Position numbers and translations under genes: made by a program. Shown here one piece after another: positions 52,819 through 61,384 of a stretch of 64,000 nt of DNA; the first letter of the stretch is position 1; each line of letters begins with the position of its first letter. A model generated the notes under the pieces. The model was not told where the DNA came from and did not search any database. It worked only from the letters and a program-made list of their open reading frames with translations. The DNA is from Marinobacterium ramblicola (GTDB lineage Bacteria; Pseudomonadota; Gammaproteobacteria; Pseudomonadales; Balneatricaceae), in contig NZ_JAHREP010000002.1 of NCBI RefSeq assembly GCF_019084545.1, positions 174,234 through 238,233 on the forward strand, written 5' to 3'.

Positions 52819-54000
52819 ATGCTGCCGATAACGGTTTGGGGGCTGGCGCTAGGACAGGCGCTGTTGGTAACCGGCAATATCCTGCTGGTATCGGTCACGG
52901 CGCTGATCGGCCAGAAGATCGCTCCGGATCTGGGGCTGGCGACGCTGCCCGCGGCACTGCAGTTCCTCGGTCTGATGAGCGCAACCCTGCCGGCGGCGCA
53001 CCTGATGCGCTGGTTCGGGCGCAAGGTAGGGTTTCTGGCCGGCAACCTGATCGGTGTCGGTGGCGCGGTACTGTCCGCGTTGGCATTGGCGCAGGAGGCG
53101 TTCATGCTGTTCTGCCTCGGAACCTTCCTGCTCGGTATGGCGATCGGCGTGGGCCAGCAGTATCGCTTCGCCGCGATTGAGGGGTGCTCGCCGGCGCAGC
53201 ATCCGAGGGCGATCGGTCTGGTGATGGGCGGCGGCGTGCTGGCCGCCATACTGGGGCCAAACCTGGCGGTCTGGTCGGGAGACCTGGCGCCGCAGAGTTC
53301 TTATCTTGGGGCGTTTTATGTCCTGATCGGCCTCTATCTGTTGACCACGCTGCTGATTGCGTCGCTGCCGCTGCGGGCGCCGGATTACGCCGAGCAGCAC
53401 GGTGAGATGCGGCCCTATCGGCAGCTGCTGAGCCAACCGGCGCTGGTGGCAGCGGTGACCGCCGGGGCGATCGGTTACGGGGTGATGGTGCTGGTGATGA
53501 CCGCCACGCCTCTGGCGATGCAGGCCTGCGGTTTCGCCTTCGACAGTACCGCCAGCATCATCCAGTGGCATGTGCTGGGGATGTTCCTGCCCTCGTTCTT
53601 CACCGGGCGGTTGATTACCCGTTTTGGCGATACCCGCATCATTCAGAGCGGTTGCCTGCTGTTGGTGGCCTGTGTGCTGCTCAATCAGTTCGGCGTCACC
53701 TATTGGCACTTCTGGTTCGCACTGGTGGCATTGGGTGTGGGCTGGAACTTCGCCTTCATCGGCGCCACAACGCTGCTGACCCACACCTACTACCCGGCGG
53801 AGAAGGCGCGGGTACAGGGGATGAACGATTTTCTGGTGTTCGGCTTTTCGACGCTGGGCGCGTTGCTGTCAGGGCATCTGCAGGCGTTGGTCGGTTGGGA
53901 GCGGTTGAATCTGCTGATGTTGCCGGCGATCGCGATCGCGATGCTGCTGGTATGGTGGAGTGCACACCGCCTGCGCGCGCAGGCGGTGGCGGCGAACTGA
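52819..54000 (+). CDS. MFS transporter
   Basis: A 393-residue major-facilitator protein with about 12 helices. The loop 2-3 motif appears as MRWFGRKVGFLAGNLIG and the central loop separates two six-helix halves. AAGGGA is 8 bases before ATG 52819, preferred over ATG 52810, which overlaps that site. It resembles YcaD/aromatic-exporter-like MFS proteins, but the substrate is not assignable. It is convergent with the van block: its stop lies two bases from the TRAP binding-protein stop. Confidence 0.85.
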   Translation: MLPITVWGLALGQALLVTGNILLVSVTALIGQKIAPDLGLATLPAALQFLGLMSATLPAAHLMRWFGRKVGFLAGNLIGVGGAVLSALALAQEAFMLFCLGTFLLGMAIGVGQQYRFAAIEGCSPAQHPRAIGLVMGGGVLAAILGPNLAVWSGDLAPQSSYLGAFYVLIGLYLLTTLLIASLPLRAPDYAEQHGEMRPYRQLLSQPALVAAVTAGAIGYGVMVLVMTATPLAMQACGFAFDSTASIIQWHVLGMFLPSFFTGRLITRFGDTRIIQSGCLLLVACVLLNQFGVTYWHFWFALVALGVGWNFAFIGATTLLTHTYYPAEKARVQGMNDFLVFGFSTLGALLSGHLQALVGWERLNLLMLPAIAIAMLLVWWSAHRLRAQAVAAN

Positions 54001-54001
54001 C

Positions 54002-55036
54002 TTATTCCAGTGGGCAGCTGTCGCTGAGTTCCTGTGCGCGAGCGTACACCTTGCGCGCCGGCAGCCCCTTGCCCTCGAGTTCGGTGAGTACCGCCTCGGT
54101 GGTCTCGTCGAGCACCGGTTTCCAAGCCGGGTTGTTGGCCCCACCCTCGACGGTGTAGATCTCCTGGCCCATATCGAGCGCCTGCTTGCGGCCAGTGATA
54201 TCGGCGGCGTCGAAGTTAACGCCGGCGATCTTGGCCCAGGCCTGGCCGGAGGCTTCGTCGATCACCTGCTGCAGGTCGGCCGGCAGCGAGTTATACACAT
54301 CCTTGTTCATGGTCACGATGAACGACAGCGAGTACAGACCGCCCACCTCGGTGTGGTAGGGGGTCAGCTCGTTCAGGCGGAAGGAGAGCTGGCCCTCCCA
54401 GGGGAACATGACGCCGTTGATCACGCCGCGCTGGGCCGCCTGGTAGGTTTCCGGTGCCGGCATGCCGACCGGTTGCGCGCCCAGGCGGGTGAGCATATCG
54501 CCGACCACGATGGTCGGACGGCGGATGCGCATCCCCTCCAGGTCGGCCGGTGTCTTCACCAGCTTGTCGGTGGTGTGCAGGTGGCCCTGACCATGGGCGA
54601 AGAAGAACAGCGGGTGGGTATCGGCATATTCGTCGGCCAGCAAACCTTCGTCATACAGGCTCTGGATAACGCATGAGCCCTGTACCGCGGTCTTGACCAC
54701 GCCGGGCAGCTCGATCACCTGGGTCAGCGGGAAGCGGTTGGCGGTGTAGCCCTGTACCGTCGCCGTCATGTCCATGATCCGGTTTTTCACCGCGTCGTAC
54801 TGCGCCGGTGGCTTGGCCAAGGTGGAGGAGGGGTAGATCTCGACCTTGATACGACCGCCCGATGCCTCCTCTACCTGGTCGGCCCAGGGCTGGAAAATGT
54901 TCTTCTGCGTGCCGGCGACGCTCGGCCATATATGGCCGAAGCGTAAGGTAACATCGGCAGCCTGAGAAGAGCTCGCGGCTCCCATCATCAAAACGGTTGA
55001 CGCGGCGACTGCCACGCCCAGCTTTTTCAAGTTCAT
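54002..55036 (-). CDS. orphan TRAP substrate-binding protein, DctP family
   Basis: A 344-residue periplasmic protein with a signal peptide ending near ASSSQA-AD. The DctP core is present: the carboxylate-binding Arg in GMRIRRP, followed by QAAQRGVINGVMFPWEG. No DctQ or DctM gene is nearby; the binding protein alone is placed after vanB on the same strand. It may deliver vanillate or a related aromatic acid to a permease encoded elsewhere. It is distinct from the binding protein at 8993-10015. Confidence 0.9.
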   Translation of the reverse strand: MNLKKLGVAVAASTVLMMGAASSSQAADVTLRFGHIWPSVAGTQKNIFQPWADQVEEASGGRIKVEIYPSSTLAKPPAQYDAVKNRIMDMTATVQGYTANRFPLTQVIELPGVVKTAVQGSCVIQSLYDEGLLADEYADTHPLFFFAHGQGHLHTTDKLVKTPADLEGMRIRRPTIVVGDMLTRLGAQPVGMPAPETYQAAQRGVINGVMFPWEGQLSFRLNELTPYHTEVGGLYSLSFIVTMNKDVYNSLPADLQQVIDEASGQAWAKIAGVNFDAADITGRKQALDMGQEIYTVEGGANNPAWKPVLDETTEAVLTELEGKGLPARKVYARAQELSDSCPLE

Positions 55037-55088
55037 AGTGCCTTCCTGCGTTGTTTTTATTGGTTAACTTATTAAGTACGGCGAGGCG

Positions 55089-56042
55089 TTATATATCAAG
55101 TACCAGACGCTTGCTCTTTGCGCGAGAGCAACAGGGGGCGAACTCCTCGTTGGCGGCTTTCTCCTCCGTGGTCAGGAACATATCGCGATGATCCGGCTCG
55201 CCCTCCAACACCCGGGTGACACAGGTACCGCAAACACCGTTCTCACAGGCGAAGGGGATGTCGATATCCCGTTCCAGCAACACCTCGAGCACGCTTTGGT
55301 CGGCCGGTATCTCGATCACTTCACCGGAGCTGGCAAGCTGCACCTCAAATGCGCTGTCGCCGTCGTGGCTGACCTCATCGGCGGCGAAATATTCACGATG
55401 CAGCTGGGCTTCGCTCCAGCCGCTACTGCGAGCCGTGTCGAGAATATGGTCCATGAACGGATTCGGACCGCAGACATAGAGGTGGGTGTCGGGCTGCGGA
55501 TCGCTCAACAGCGTAGCGGCATCAAGCCGGGTCGAGGGGGTGGCGCGGCTATGGTGGAACTGGACCCGATCGGCGAACTCGGAACCGAGGATCCGCTCGC
55601 GAAACGCGGTCTGCTCGGCCGTCTTGGTGCAGTAGTGCATCTCGAAATCGGCGCCCTGATGGCTCAGGCGTTCGGCCATGCACAGGATCGGCGTGACGCC
55701 GATGCCGCCGCCGATCAGCAGGTGGCGGCGCGCACTGTGCTCCAGCGGGAACAGGTTGCGCGGCTCGCTGATGCTCAGCTTGTCGCCCTCGTTGATCTGC
55801 TCGTGCACCGCAACGGAGCCGCCGCGTGAATCGGGATCGCGCAGCACCGCGATCTCGTAGCGGTGATTTTCACTTGGATGGTTGCACAGCGAATACTGGC
55901 GTATCAGACCGCCTGGCAGGTGCAGGTCGATGTGCGCGCCTGCGCTGAAGGCGGGCAGTGACGCGGCATCCGGACGTGCCAGTTCCAACAGACAGATATC
56001 CTCTGTCTCGTAGTGTTTGCGTACAACGATAATATCGATCAC
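55089..56042 (-). CDS. vanB: vanillate O-demethylase reductase component
   Basis: A 317-residue reductase of the phthalate dioxygenase reductase type: N-terminal FMN domain (SLCNHPSENHRYEI), NAD domain (LLIGGGIGVTPILCMAERL) and a C-terminal 2Fe-2S ferredoxin domain with CENGVCGTCVTRVL and a fourth Cys at FAPCCSR. It passes NADH electrons to the Rieske oxygenase VanA, encoded just upstream. A GTG start with AGAGAG upstream. Two hairpins lie between vanA and vanB. Confidence 0.92.
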   Translation of the reverse strand: MIDIIVVRKHYETEDICLLELARPDAASLPAFSAGAHIDLHLPGGLIRQYSLCNHPSENHRYEIAVLRDPDSRGGSVAVHEQINEGDKLSISEPRNLFPLEHSARRHLLIGGGIGVTPILCMAERLSHQGADFEMHYCTKTAEQTAFRERILGSEFADRVQFHHSRATPSTRLDAATLLSDPQPDTHLYVCGPNPFMDHILDTARSSGWSEAQLHREYFAADEVSHDGDSAFEVQLASSGEVIEIPADQSVLEVLLERDIDIPFACENGVCGTCVTRVLEGEPDHRDMFLTTEEKAANEEFAPCCSRAKSKRLVLDI

Positions 56043-56099
56043 AGCATGCTCTCTCTTGGCCCGCGTAGCGGGCTTAAAAACTGTCTTCTATTTATAGCA

Positions 56100-56140
56100 G
56101 GCGTGTGGGCAACCTGGGCAAGCTGCCCGCACGCCTTTTT
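56100..56140 (+). terminator. hairpin with T run between vanA and vanB, plus-strand orientation
   Basis: A 12-bp stem (GGCGTGTGGGCA / TGCCCGCACGCC, one G-T pair) followed by TTTTT on the plus strand, opposite to the van genes. On the reverse strand it would be a stem without a T run and may attenuate vanB or stabilise the vanA mRNA. A second smaller stem GCCCGC-GTA-GCGGGC lies at about 56059-56073. Confidence 0.5.
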
Positions 56141-56159
56141 ATTATGTGTGTTTGCCGGA

Positions 56160-57218
56160 TCAGGCGTTGACGCTCTCCAGCGGGATCTGGCCCTGCTGCT
56201 CCTGTTTCAGCATCTTGTCGATCATGCGTCGGGCCTGGACGCCGCCGGCGTCGATATCGAGCTTAAGCAGATCCCGTTCCGGGAACTTGAGCAGGTTCTT
56301 CTGCTGCTGCTCCAGCATCTCCAGATCCTCGGCAAAGATACCGCCCTGACCCTTGCGGATGGCATCGGTCAGCGCCTGCACCTCGGGCTGGAAGTTGCGC
56401 GCCATGCCCCAGAAGTACCAGTGGCTGGTTTCGGTTTCCGGGGTGATGAAGTCGACCACGATGCTGTTGACCCGCTTGTCGGCCGGTGCATCCTTGCCTC
56501 CGTGGCCGGCCAGTGCCACGCCGACCTCGATCAGTACGTGGCTGGGCGGCGAGAAGCGGCATATCTGCCAGCGGTCTACCGGTTGATCGTCCGGCAGCCC
56601 TTTGGTGCGCAGGTTACTCTGCCAGAACGGCGGCGCGATGACGTTCTCCATGATCCGGCTGGTGACCACCTCTCCGTCGATGACGCGGGTATTCACCGGC
56701 ATCTCGTCGATCTCTTTCTGGCCGATGCTGGTGGAGTGCACGTAGGTCTCATGGGTCAGGTCCATGAGGTTGTCGATCATCAGCTTGTAGTCGCAGTTGA
56801 TGTGGTACAGGCCGCCACCGTAGGCCCACTCCTTGCTGACCGCCCACTCCAGGTGGGGGATATCGTCGGCATTGGCGAGGCTCTTATCGCCTGTCCATAC
56901 CCAGATGAAGCCGTAGCGCTCCTCAACCGGGTAGCTCTTGACGCAGGGGAAGCCGCCGACCCGCTGTTTCGGCATCGAGATGGTCTTGCCGTCACGGCCC
57001 ATCTTCAGACCGTGATAGCCGCAGACCAGCTGGCCATCTTCGATATACCCCAGTGACAGCGGTGCGCCGCGATGGGGGCAGAAGTCCTCCACTGCGGCAA
57101 CCTTGCCTTCATTGTCGCGGTAGAAGGCGATCCGCTCGCCGCAGATCTGGCGGCCCAGGGGCTTTTCGGCGAATTCGTCGGGGGTGCAGGCAACGTACCA
57201 GCAGTTTTTCGGGAACAT
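56160..57218 (-). CDS. vanA: vanillate O-demethylase oxygenase component
   Basis: A 352-residue Rieske non-haem iron oxygenase that demethylates vanillate to protocatechuate and formaldehyde. It matches VanA from the first residues (MFPKNCWYVACTPDEFAEKP). Rieske ligands are in CPHRGAPL and CGYHGL; the mononuclear iron ligands in NLMDLTHETYVHS with a distal Asp in the C-terminal half; the tail LLKLDIDAGGVQARRMID is typical. AGAGGAG precedes ATG 57218; the longer frame is not used. Divergent from vanR with two VanR-type operators directly upstream. Confidence 0.95.
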   Translation of the reverse strand: MFPKNCWYVACTPDEFAEKPLGRQICGERIAFYRDNEGKVAAVEDFCPHRGAPLSLGYIEDGQLVCGYHGLKMGRDGKTISMPKQRVGGFPCVKSYPVEERYGFIWVWTGDKSLANADDIPHLEWAVSKEWAYGGGLYHINCDYKLMIDNLMDLTHETYVHSTSIGQKEIDEMPVNTRVIDGEVVTSRIMENVIAPPFWQSNLRTKGLPDDQPVDRWQICRFSPPSHVLIEVGVALAGHGGKDAPADKRVNSIVVDFITPETETSHWYFWGMARNFQPEVQALTDAIRKGQGGIFAEDLEMLEQQQKNLLKFPERDLLKLDIDAGGVQARRMIDKMLKQEQQGQIPLESVNA

Positions 57219-57251
57219 GACAGGGCTCCTCTGATCGGTAATTGTTTTAGT

Positions 57252-57315
57252 TATGGATCCAATATGCTGGGTATATTGCCCCAATGAGCGTAAAAAATGC
57301 CAGAATGGATCCATT
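57252..57315. promoter_or_regulatory. two VanR-type operators upstream of vanA
   Basis: TATGGATCCAAT (57252-57263) and the perfect palindrome AATGGATCCATT (57304-57315), both with the TGGATCCA core, 34 and 86 bases upstream of the vanA start on the reverse strand. They match the GGATCC-centred VanR operator known from Caulobacter-type VanR. Confidence 0.85.
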
Positions 57316-57472
57316 GTATTTTTGTATTGTTACATATAAAAACAATTGTAATTTTCTATTCTCACATCGGAGATCATCGGTTTATTGATGTTTTATAAGG
57401 CTTTTTGCAGTCTGTTCTTAACGGTCTTGTGCATTTCTGTATAGCGGATTTACCGGCTGAAGCAAGCTGGAT

Positions 57473-57503
57473 ATTGGATCCAATGTGGTACACTGGATCC
57501 AGA
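57473..57503. promoter_or_regulatory. two VanR-type operators upstream of vanR
   Basis: ATTGGATCCAAT (57473-57484), identical to the published VanR operator as I recall it, and ACTGGATCCAGA (57492-57503) 19 bases downstream, in the vanR promoter region. They indicate autoregulation. Confidence 0.85.
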
Positions 57504-57531
57504 TTTGTAGGTCCATGAGGTGCAGGACGTT

Positions 57532-58254
57532 ATGAGCAAGGCAGGCCAGCGGGTGTTGAGTACACTCAGGCAGATGATCATCTCCGGCGAGCTGGCAGCG
57601 GGTGAGCGCATCGCCGAGATCCCCACCGCCGAAAGGCTTGGCGTGTCGCGTACCCCGGTGCGGATCGCCTTTCGCGCGCTGGAACAGGAGGGGATGCTGA
57701 TCAAGCTGGAGGGGCGAGGTTACCGCGTGCGTGAGGTGACGCCGGACGAGGTGGCCGGTGCCATCGAGGTGCGCGGGGTGCTCGAAGGGCTGGCGGCGCG
57801 CCAGGCGGCCGAGAACGGGCTGACGCCGGCGCAGCGCCGGGGGTTGTTGGAGTGTCTGGCCTGGGGCGACGAGCTGTTCGACAAGGGCTATGTGACCGAG
57901 GAGGATCTGGAGGCCTATCACGACCTGAACAAGCGTTTCCACGCCCTGATCATCGAAGCGAGCGGCAACCCGGCAATCGGCTCGGCGATGCAGCGCAACG
58001 AGCATCTGCCGTTCGCCTCGGTCACCTCGCTGGCGATCGACCGCAACAACCTGAAGCAGGAGTATCGCCGCTTCAACTTTGCCCATATGCAGCACCACGC
58101 CGCGTTTGACGCCATCGACCGGGGTCAGGGCGCGCGCGCCGAAGCGATCATGCGCGAACATGCCAACGCCACGCTGAGGTATGCGGACCTGTTTGCCCAG
58201 CAGGACAGGGATGAGAGTGAGATGCGGGTGATCGGCGGTGTTGCCGCGCTGTAA
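57532..58254 (+). CDS. vanR: GntR-family vanillate repressor VanR
   Basis: A 240-residue GntR (FCD) regulator from the ATG at 57532; an in-frame GTG at 57520 adds four residues. The winged helix includes AERLGVSRTPVRIAFRALEQ and the FCD domain has metal-type histidines (DLNKRFHALI, MQHHAAFDAI, MREHANAT). GntR-type VanR releases its operator on binding vanillate. Position divergent from vanA and the four cognate operators in between make the assignment firm. Convergent with the cytosine-deaminase-family gene. Confidence 0.92.
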   Translation: MSKAGQRVLSTLRQMIISGELAAGERIAEIPTAERLGVSRTPVRIAFRALEQEGMLIKLEGRGYRVREVTPDEVAGAIEVRGVLEGLAARQAAENGLTPAQRRGLLECLAWGDELFDKGYVTEEDLEAYHDLNKRFHALIIEASGNPAIGSAMQRNEHLPFASVTSLAIDRNNLKQEYRRFNFAHMQHHAAFDAIDRGQGARAEAIMREHANATLRYADLFAQQDRDESEMRVIGGVAAL

Positions 58255-58265
58255 GGATCGATACG

Positions 58266-59516
58266 CTAGCGATCGATCCAGTTCGCGGTGGTTACCCGCG
58301 CCGGTTCCCGGTGCATGATCACCTCGCCCCTGCGCACCGACAGCAGTACCTCGCCCTGGTTGCGCAGCACGCTGTAGTCGTCCTCACCATCGAGCAGGAT
58401 AAAACTGCCCGGCTTGCCCACCTCGATGCCGTAGTGGTGCTGGATATTCAGCGTGCGGGCGCTGTTGTCGGTGATCAGATCCAGCGCCTGGCTGAACTCC
58501 TGATAACCCATCATCTGGCAGATATGCAGGCCGAAATCCAGCGTGCGCAGCAGCTTGCCATTACCCAGCGAGTACCAAGGGTCGAAGATCGAGTCCTCGC
58601 CGAAGCAGACGTTGATGCCCGCCTCGTTCAGCTCCTTGACCCGGGTCAGCCCGCGCCGCTTGGGATAGCTGTCGAAGCGCCCCTGCAGGTGGATGCTCTC
58701 GGTCGGGCAGGAGATGAAATTGATGCCTGAGTTCTTCAACAAGCGAAACAGCTTGGAGCAGTAGGCGTTGTCGTAGGAGTGCATTGCCGTGGTATGGCTG
58801 GCGGTGACCCGGGGGCCCAGATCATTGAACAGCGCCTCGCAGGCCAGCACCTCAAGGAAGCGGGAGTTGGGATCGTCGATCTCATCGCAGTGCACATCGA
58901 CCAGGCGGTCATACTTCAGTGCCAGTTCGATCACCGTTTTCATCGACTTTTCGCCCAGCTCGCGGGTGTACTCGAAGTGCGGAATGCCGCCCACTACGTC
59001 GGCACCGTACTCCAGTGCCTGTTCCATCAGCGCCAGGCCGTTGGGGAAGGAGAGCAGGCCGTCCTGTGGAAAGGCAACTACCTGGATCTCGATTCTTTCC
59101 TTCAGTTCATCACGGATATCACATAGGGTTTTCAGGCCGACCAGGCTCGGGTCGGAGATATCGGCATGGGTGCGGATATGCTGCACCCCGTTCTGCACCA
59201 GCAGCTCGACGGTCTGCAATACCCGGCGGCGGATATCGGCCTCGTTTAACAGCGGCTTGCGCTCGCCCCAGCGTTCGATCCCCTCGAACAGGGTGCCGCT
59301 GCGGTTCCAGCTCGGTTCACCGGCGGTCAGTGCTGCATCCAGGTGGATATGCGGCTCGACGAACGGCGCGCAGAGCAGCTTGCCGCCGGCGTCGAGCTGC
59401 TTGCCTTGAGCATCGAGTTCCATATTTTGTTCGGTGATCGATGCAAACAATCCATTGCTGATTTCGAGGGTATGAAGGGCCGACTGATGGCGCAGGCGCG
59501 CGTTGATGATCTGCAT
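58266..59516 (-). CDS. codA: cytosine deaminase-family amidohydrolase
   Basis: A 416-residue amidohydrolase close to E. coli CodA: metal ligands in PFVEPHIHLDAA, VHCDEIDD, TASHTTAMHSYDNAY and the Asp in CFGEDSIFDPW; LQGRFDSYPKRRGLTRVKEL is a CodA hallmark. In E. coli the last motif reads FGHDDVFDPW; here the residue equivalent to Asp314, which touches the pyrimidine, is Ser, and the preceding His is Glu. Substrate may therefore be a different cyclic amidine (isocytosine, creatinine-like or a 5-substituted pyrimidine). No codB is present. AGGAG is 9 bases before ATG 59516. Divergent from a LysR regulator. Confidence 0.85.
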   Translation of the reverse strand: MQIINARLRHQSALHTLEISNGLFASITEQNMELDAQGKQLDAGGKLLCAPFVEPHIHLDAALTAGEPSWNRSGTLFEGIERWGERKPLLNEADIRRRVLQTVELLVQNGVQHIRTHADISDPSLVGLKTLCDIRDELKERIEIQVVAFPQDGLLSFPNGLALMEQALEYGADVVGGIPHFEYTRELGEKSMKTVIELALKYDRLVDVHCDEIDDPNSRFLEVLACEALFNDLGPRVTASHTTAMHSYDNAYCSKLFRLLKNSGINFISCPTESIHLQGRFDSYPKRRGLTRVKELNEAGINVCFGEDSIFDPWYSLGNGKLLRTLDFGLHICQMMGYQEFSQALDLITDNSARTLNIQHHYGIEVGKPGSFILLDGEDDYSVLRNQGEVLLSVRRGEVIMHREPARVTTANWIDR

Positions 59517-59607
59517 AGGGGGCAACTCCTGCTGTCTGGGCTCGATTCGACATTGTGGTGCCAAAACACTCTCCGCTCAATCAGTTGCCAGCCAGTGGTC
59601 TGATCTT

Positions 59608-59635
59608 GAACACCTGCTAAGATGGCCGGGTGTTC
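59608..59635. promoter_or_regulatory. inverted repeat between codA-like and lysR genes
   Basis: GAACACC (59608-59614) and GGTGTTC (59629-59635), perfect 7-base arms, 21 bases upstream of the LysR start in the divergent promoter region. A candidate LysR-type binding site. Confidence 0.5.
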
Positions 59636-59655
59636 CAATAACAAACGGCAGCCCG

Positions 59656-60588
59656 ATGCTGAGCAAAAACCAACTGCGCAAACTGGACGTTCAGGATATC
59701 GCCATCTTCCTGTCGCTGTTCAGTACCCGCAACGCGCGCAAAACCGCTGATGAGCTGAGCATCAGTCCGCCGACGGTGAGCTACTCGCTGAAGCGACTGC
59801 GCGAGAGTCTCGGTGATGAGCTGTTTATCCGCGACAGCAGTGGTCTGCTGCCGACAGGGCGGGCCTTTCATATCGAACCCTATCTGCGCAGTGCGCTGGA
59901 GGCGATCAATCGCTCGGCCGAGGGGTTCGGTGAGCCGGATGATCGTGAGCTGCCGCTGGAACTGTGCGTGCCGGAAGCGTTCGAGCTGCTGCTGTTGCCC
60001 AAACTGATGGCGCAGGCGCTGAGCTGCTCCCCGCGGCGCATTCTGCATATGCGCAAGTTGAGTGAGAAACTGCCCACCGAGGAGCTGCTGGCGGGCAAGC
60101 TGGATCTGCTCTGTGTGCCCGGCCCCGGCGCCTATTTTCAGCTGCATCCGGAGCTGGAGCGGCAATCGCTGTTCGAGGACCGTTTCGTCTGCGTGGCGCG
60201 GGGCAATCGCCCGCGGCAGGTCACGCTGGACGAGTACTGCGATGCGCTGCATGTCTACCCTTCGCCCTGGCAGTCGCCGCGCAACATGGTCGATACCTGG
60301 CTGGAGCAGTTGGGCCGCCGCCGCACCATGGTGGCCTGGGCCAGCACCTACCAGGCTTGCCTCAACATGCTCGAAGAGCTGCCCTGCATGCTGATGCTGC
60401 CGTCAAGCCTGGTCTCGACCTTGCGTATCCCGCCCGGGGTGCAGGTGAACCAGCCGCCCCTGGGTTGTCCCAACTTTACCTTCGATATGGTCTGGGCGCC
60501 GGGCAACGACAGTCCGCGCCGGCGCTGGCTGCGCCAGCAGCTGCTGCGGATCTGCGATAAGGACGAACGGATCGGGCGCACCGGCTAA
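59656..60588 (+). CDS. LysR-family transcriptional regulator
   Basis: A 310-residue LysR regulator starting at ATG 59656. The N-terminal helix-turn-helix (FLSLFSTRNARKTADELSIS, PTVSYSLKRLRESLGDELF) is followed by the periplasmic-binding-like effector domain. It is divergent from the cytosine-deaminase-family gene, the standard LysR arrangement, and probably controls it in response to its substrate or product. The inverted repeat GAACACC/GGTGTTC lies just upstream. It is convergent with azoR. Confidence 0.88.
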   Translation: MLSKNQLRKLDVQDIAIFLSLFSTRNARKTADELSISPPTVSYSLKRLRESLGDELFIRDSSGLLPTGRAFHIEPYLRSALEAINRSAEGFGEPDDRELPLELCVPEAFELLLLPKLMAQALSCSPRRILHMRKLSEKLPTEELLAGKLDLLCVPGPGAYFQLHPELERQSLFEDRFVCVARGNRPRQVTLDEYCDALHVYPSPWQSPRNMVDTWLEQLGRRRTMVAWASTYQACLNMLEELPCMLMLPSSLVSTLRIPPGVQVNQPPLGCPNFTFDMVWAPGNDSPRRRWLRQQLLRICDKDERIGRTG

Positions 60589-60604
60589 GACCGGATGGAC
60601 TGGA

Positions 60605-61201
60605 TCAGGCCAGCGCGGCCAGACGCTCATAGGCGGTGGTCAGGCTTAGTTCCCGGCTATCCGGCGACAGGTCCAGGCCATCGGCGATCAGCGTGTGGAT
60701 CCGGGTGATGCCGATCAGCCCCAGCAGCTGTTTGACCGCGGGGACCTGGTGGTCGTCCGCACTGTCGAGTACGCCACCGCGGGTGGCGATCAGGTACAGA
60801 TCCTTGTCGCGCAGCAGTCCACGTGGTCCCTGTTCGGTAAACTCGAAACTGATGCCGGCCCGGGCCAGCAGGTCGAAGTAGGCTTTCAACTGCGACGGGA
60901 TCCCGGCGTTGTACAGCGGCAGTGCGATCACCACCCTGTCGGCCCGGTCGAACTCGGCAATCAATCGGTCCGACTGCCGGCGATAGGCCAGCTGAGCCTC
61001 GCTGAGCTCAGTGGGCGGCAGGCGCAGCGCATCCCACTGCTCGGGCCCGAGGTGGGGCAGGGGGGCGCCGACCAGATCGCGCTGGATCACCCGCGTTTCG
61101 GGGTTTGCCTGCACATGCTGACGAATGAAGTGTTCGCATAGCTGGGACGAGCGGCTGCGCGTGCCGTTGGCGCTGGTCTTGATGTAGAGCAGTTCGGACA
61201 T
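60605..61201 (-). CDS. azoR: FMN-dependent NADH-azoreductase
   Basis: A 198-residue AzoR-type flavoprotein. FMN phosphate-binding segment TSANGTRSRSSQL near the N terminus, PLYNAGIPSQLKAYFDLLARAG in the middle and ATRGGV later are all AzoR landmarks. It reduces azo compounds and quinones with NADH. ATG 61201 with AGGAG 7 bases upstream is preferred over the frame start at 61231. Divergent from the EamA exporter gene. Confidence 0.92.
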   Translation of the reverse strand: MSELLYIKTSANGTRSRSSQLCEHFIRQHVQANPETRVIQRDLVGAPLPHLGPEQWDALRLPPTELSEAQLAYRRQSDRLIAEFDRADRVVIALPLYNAGIPSQLKAYFDLLARAGISFEFTEQGPRGLLRDKDLYLIATRGGVLDSADDHQVPAVKQLLGLIGITRIHTLIADGLDLSPDSRELSLTTAYERLAALA

Positions 61202-61326
61202 GGTGTCTCTCCTGTGAATGGCGGAACCCATTCAGCCTATCGTCGACGACGTCGGGCCAGGATCGAAAAATCCGAACGCGCCTTTTAATCTTTAAACGCC
61301 CCCTACCCCTGATTAACGGCATGCTG

Positions 61327-61378
61327 TCCCTATGCGCTCTTGAACCTCTCCGGTTCGGAGCGAGCGATTCGATAGGGA
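61327..61378 (+). promoter_or_regulatory. nested hairpin covering the eamA ribosome-binding site
   Basis: Outer arms TCCCTAT (61327-61333) and ATAGGGA (61372-61378) with an inner GAACC/GGTTC stem (61342-61356). The AGGGAGA ribosome-binding site of the EamA gene falls in the outer right arm, so folding could block translation. Confidence 0.4.
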
Positions 61379-61384
61379 GACAAA

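Noticed and set aside
59308-59660. Additional overlapping frames between codA-like and lysR genes
   Set aside because: They are antisense or upstream extensions without start signals; the divergent promoter explains the region.
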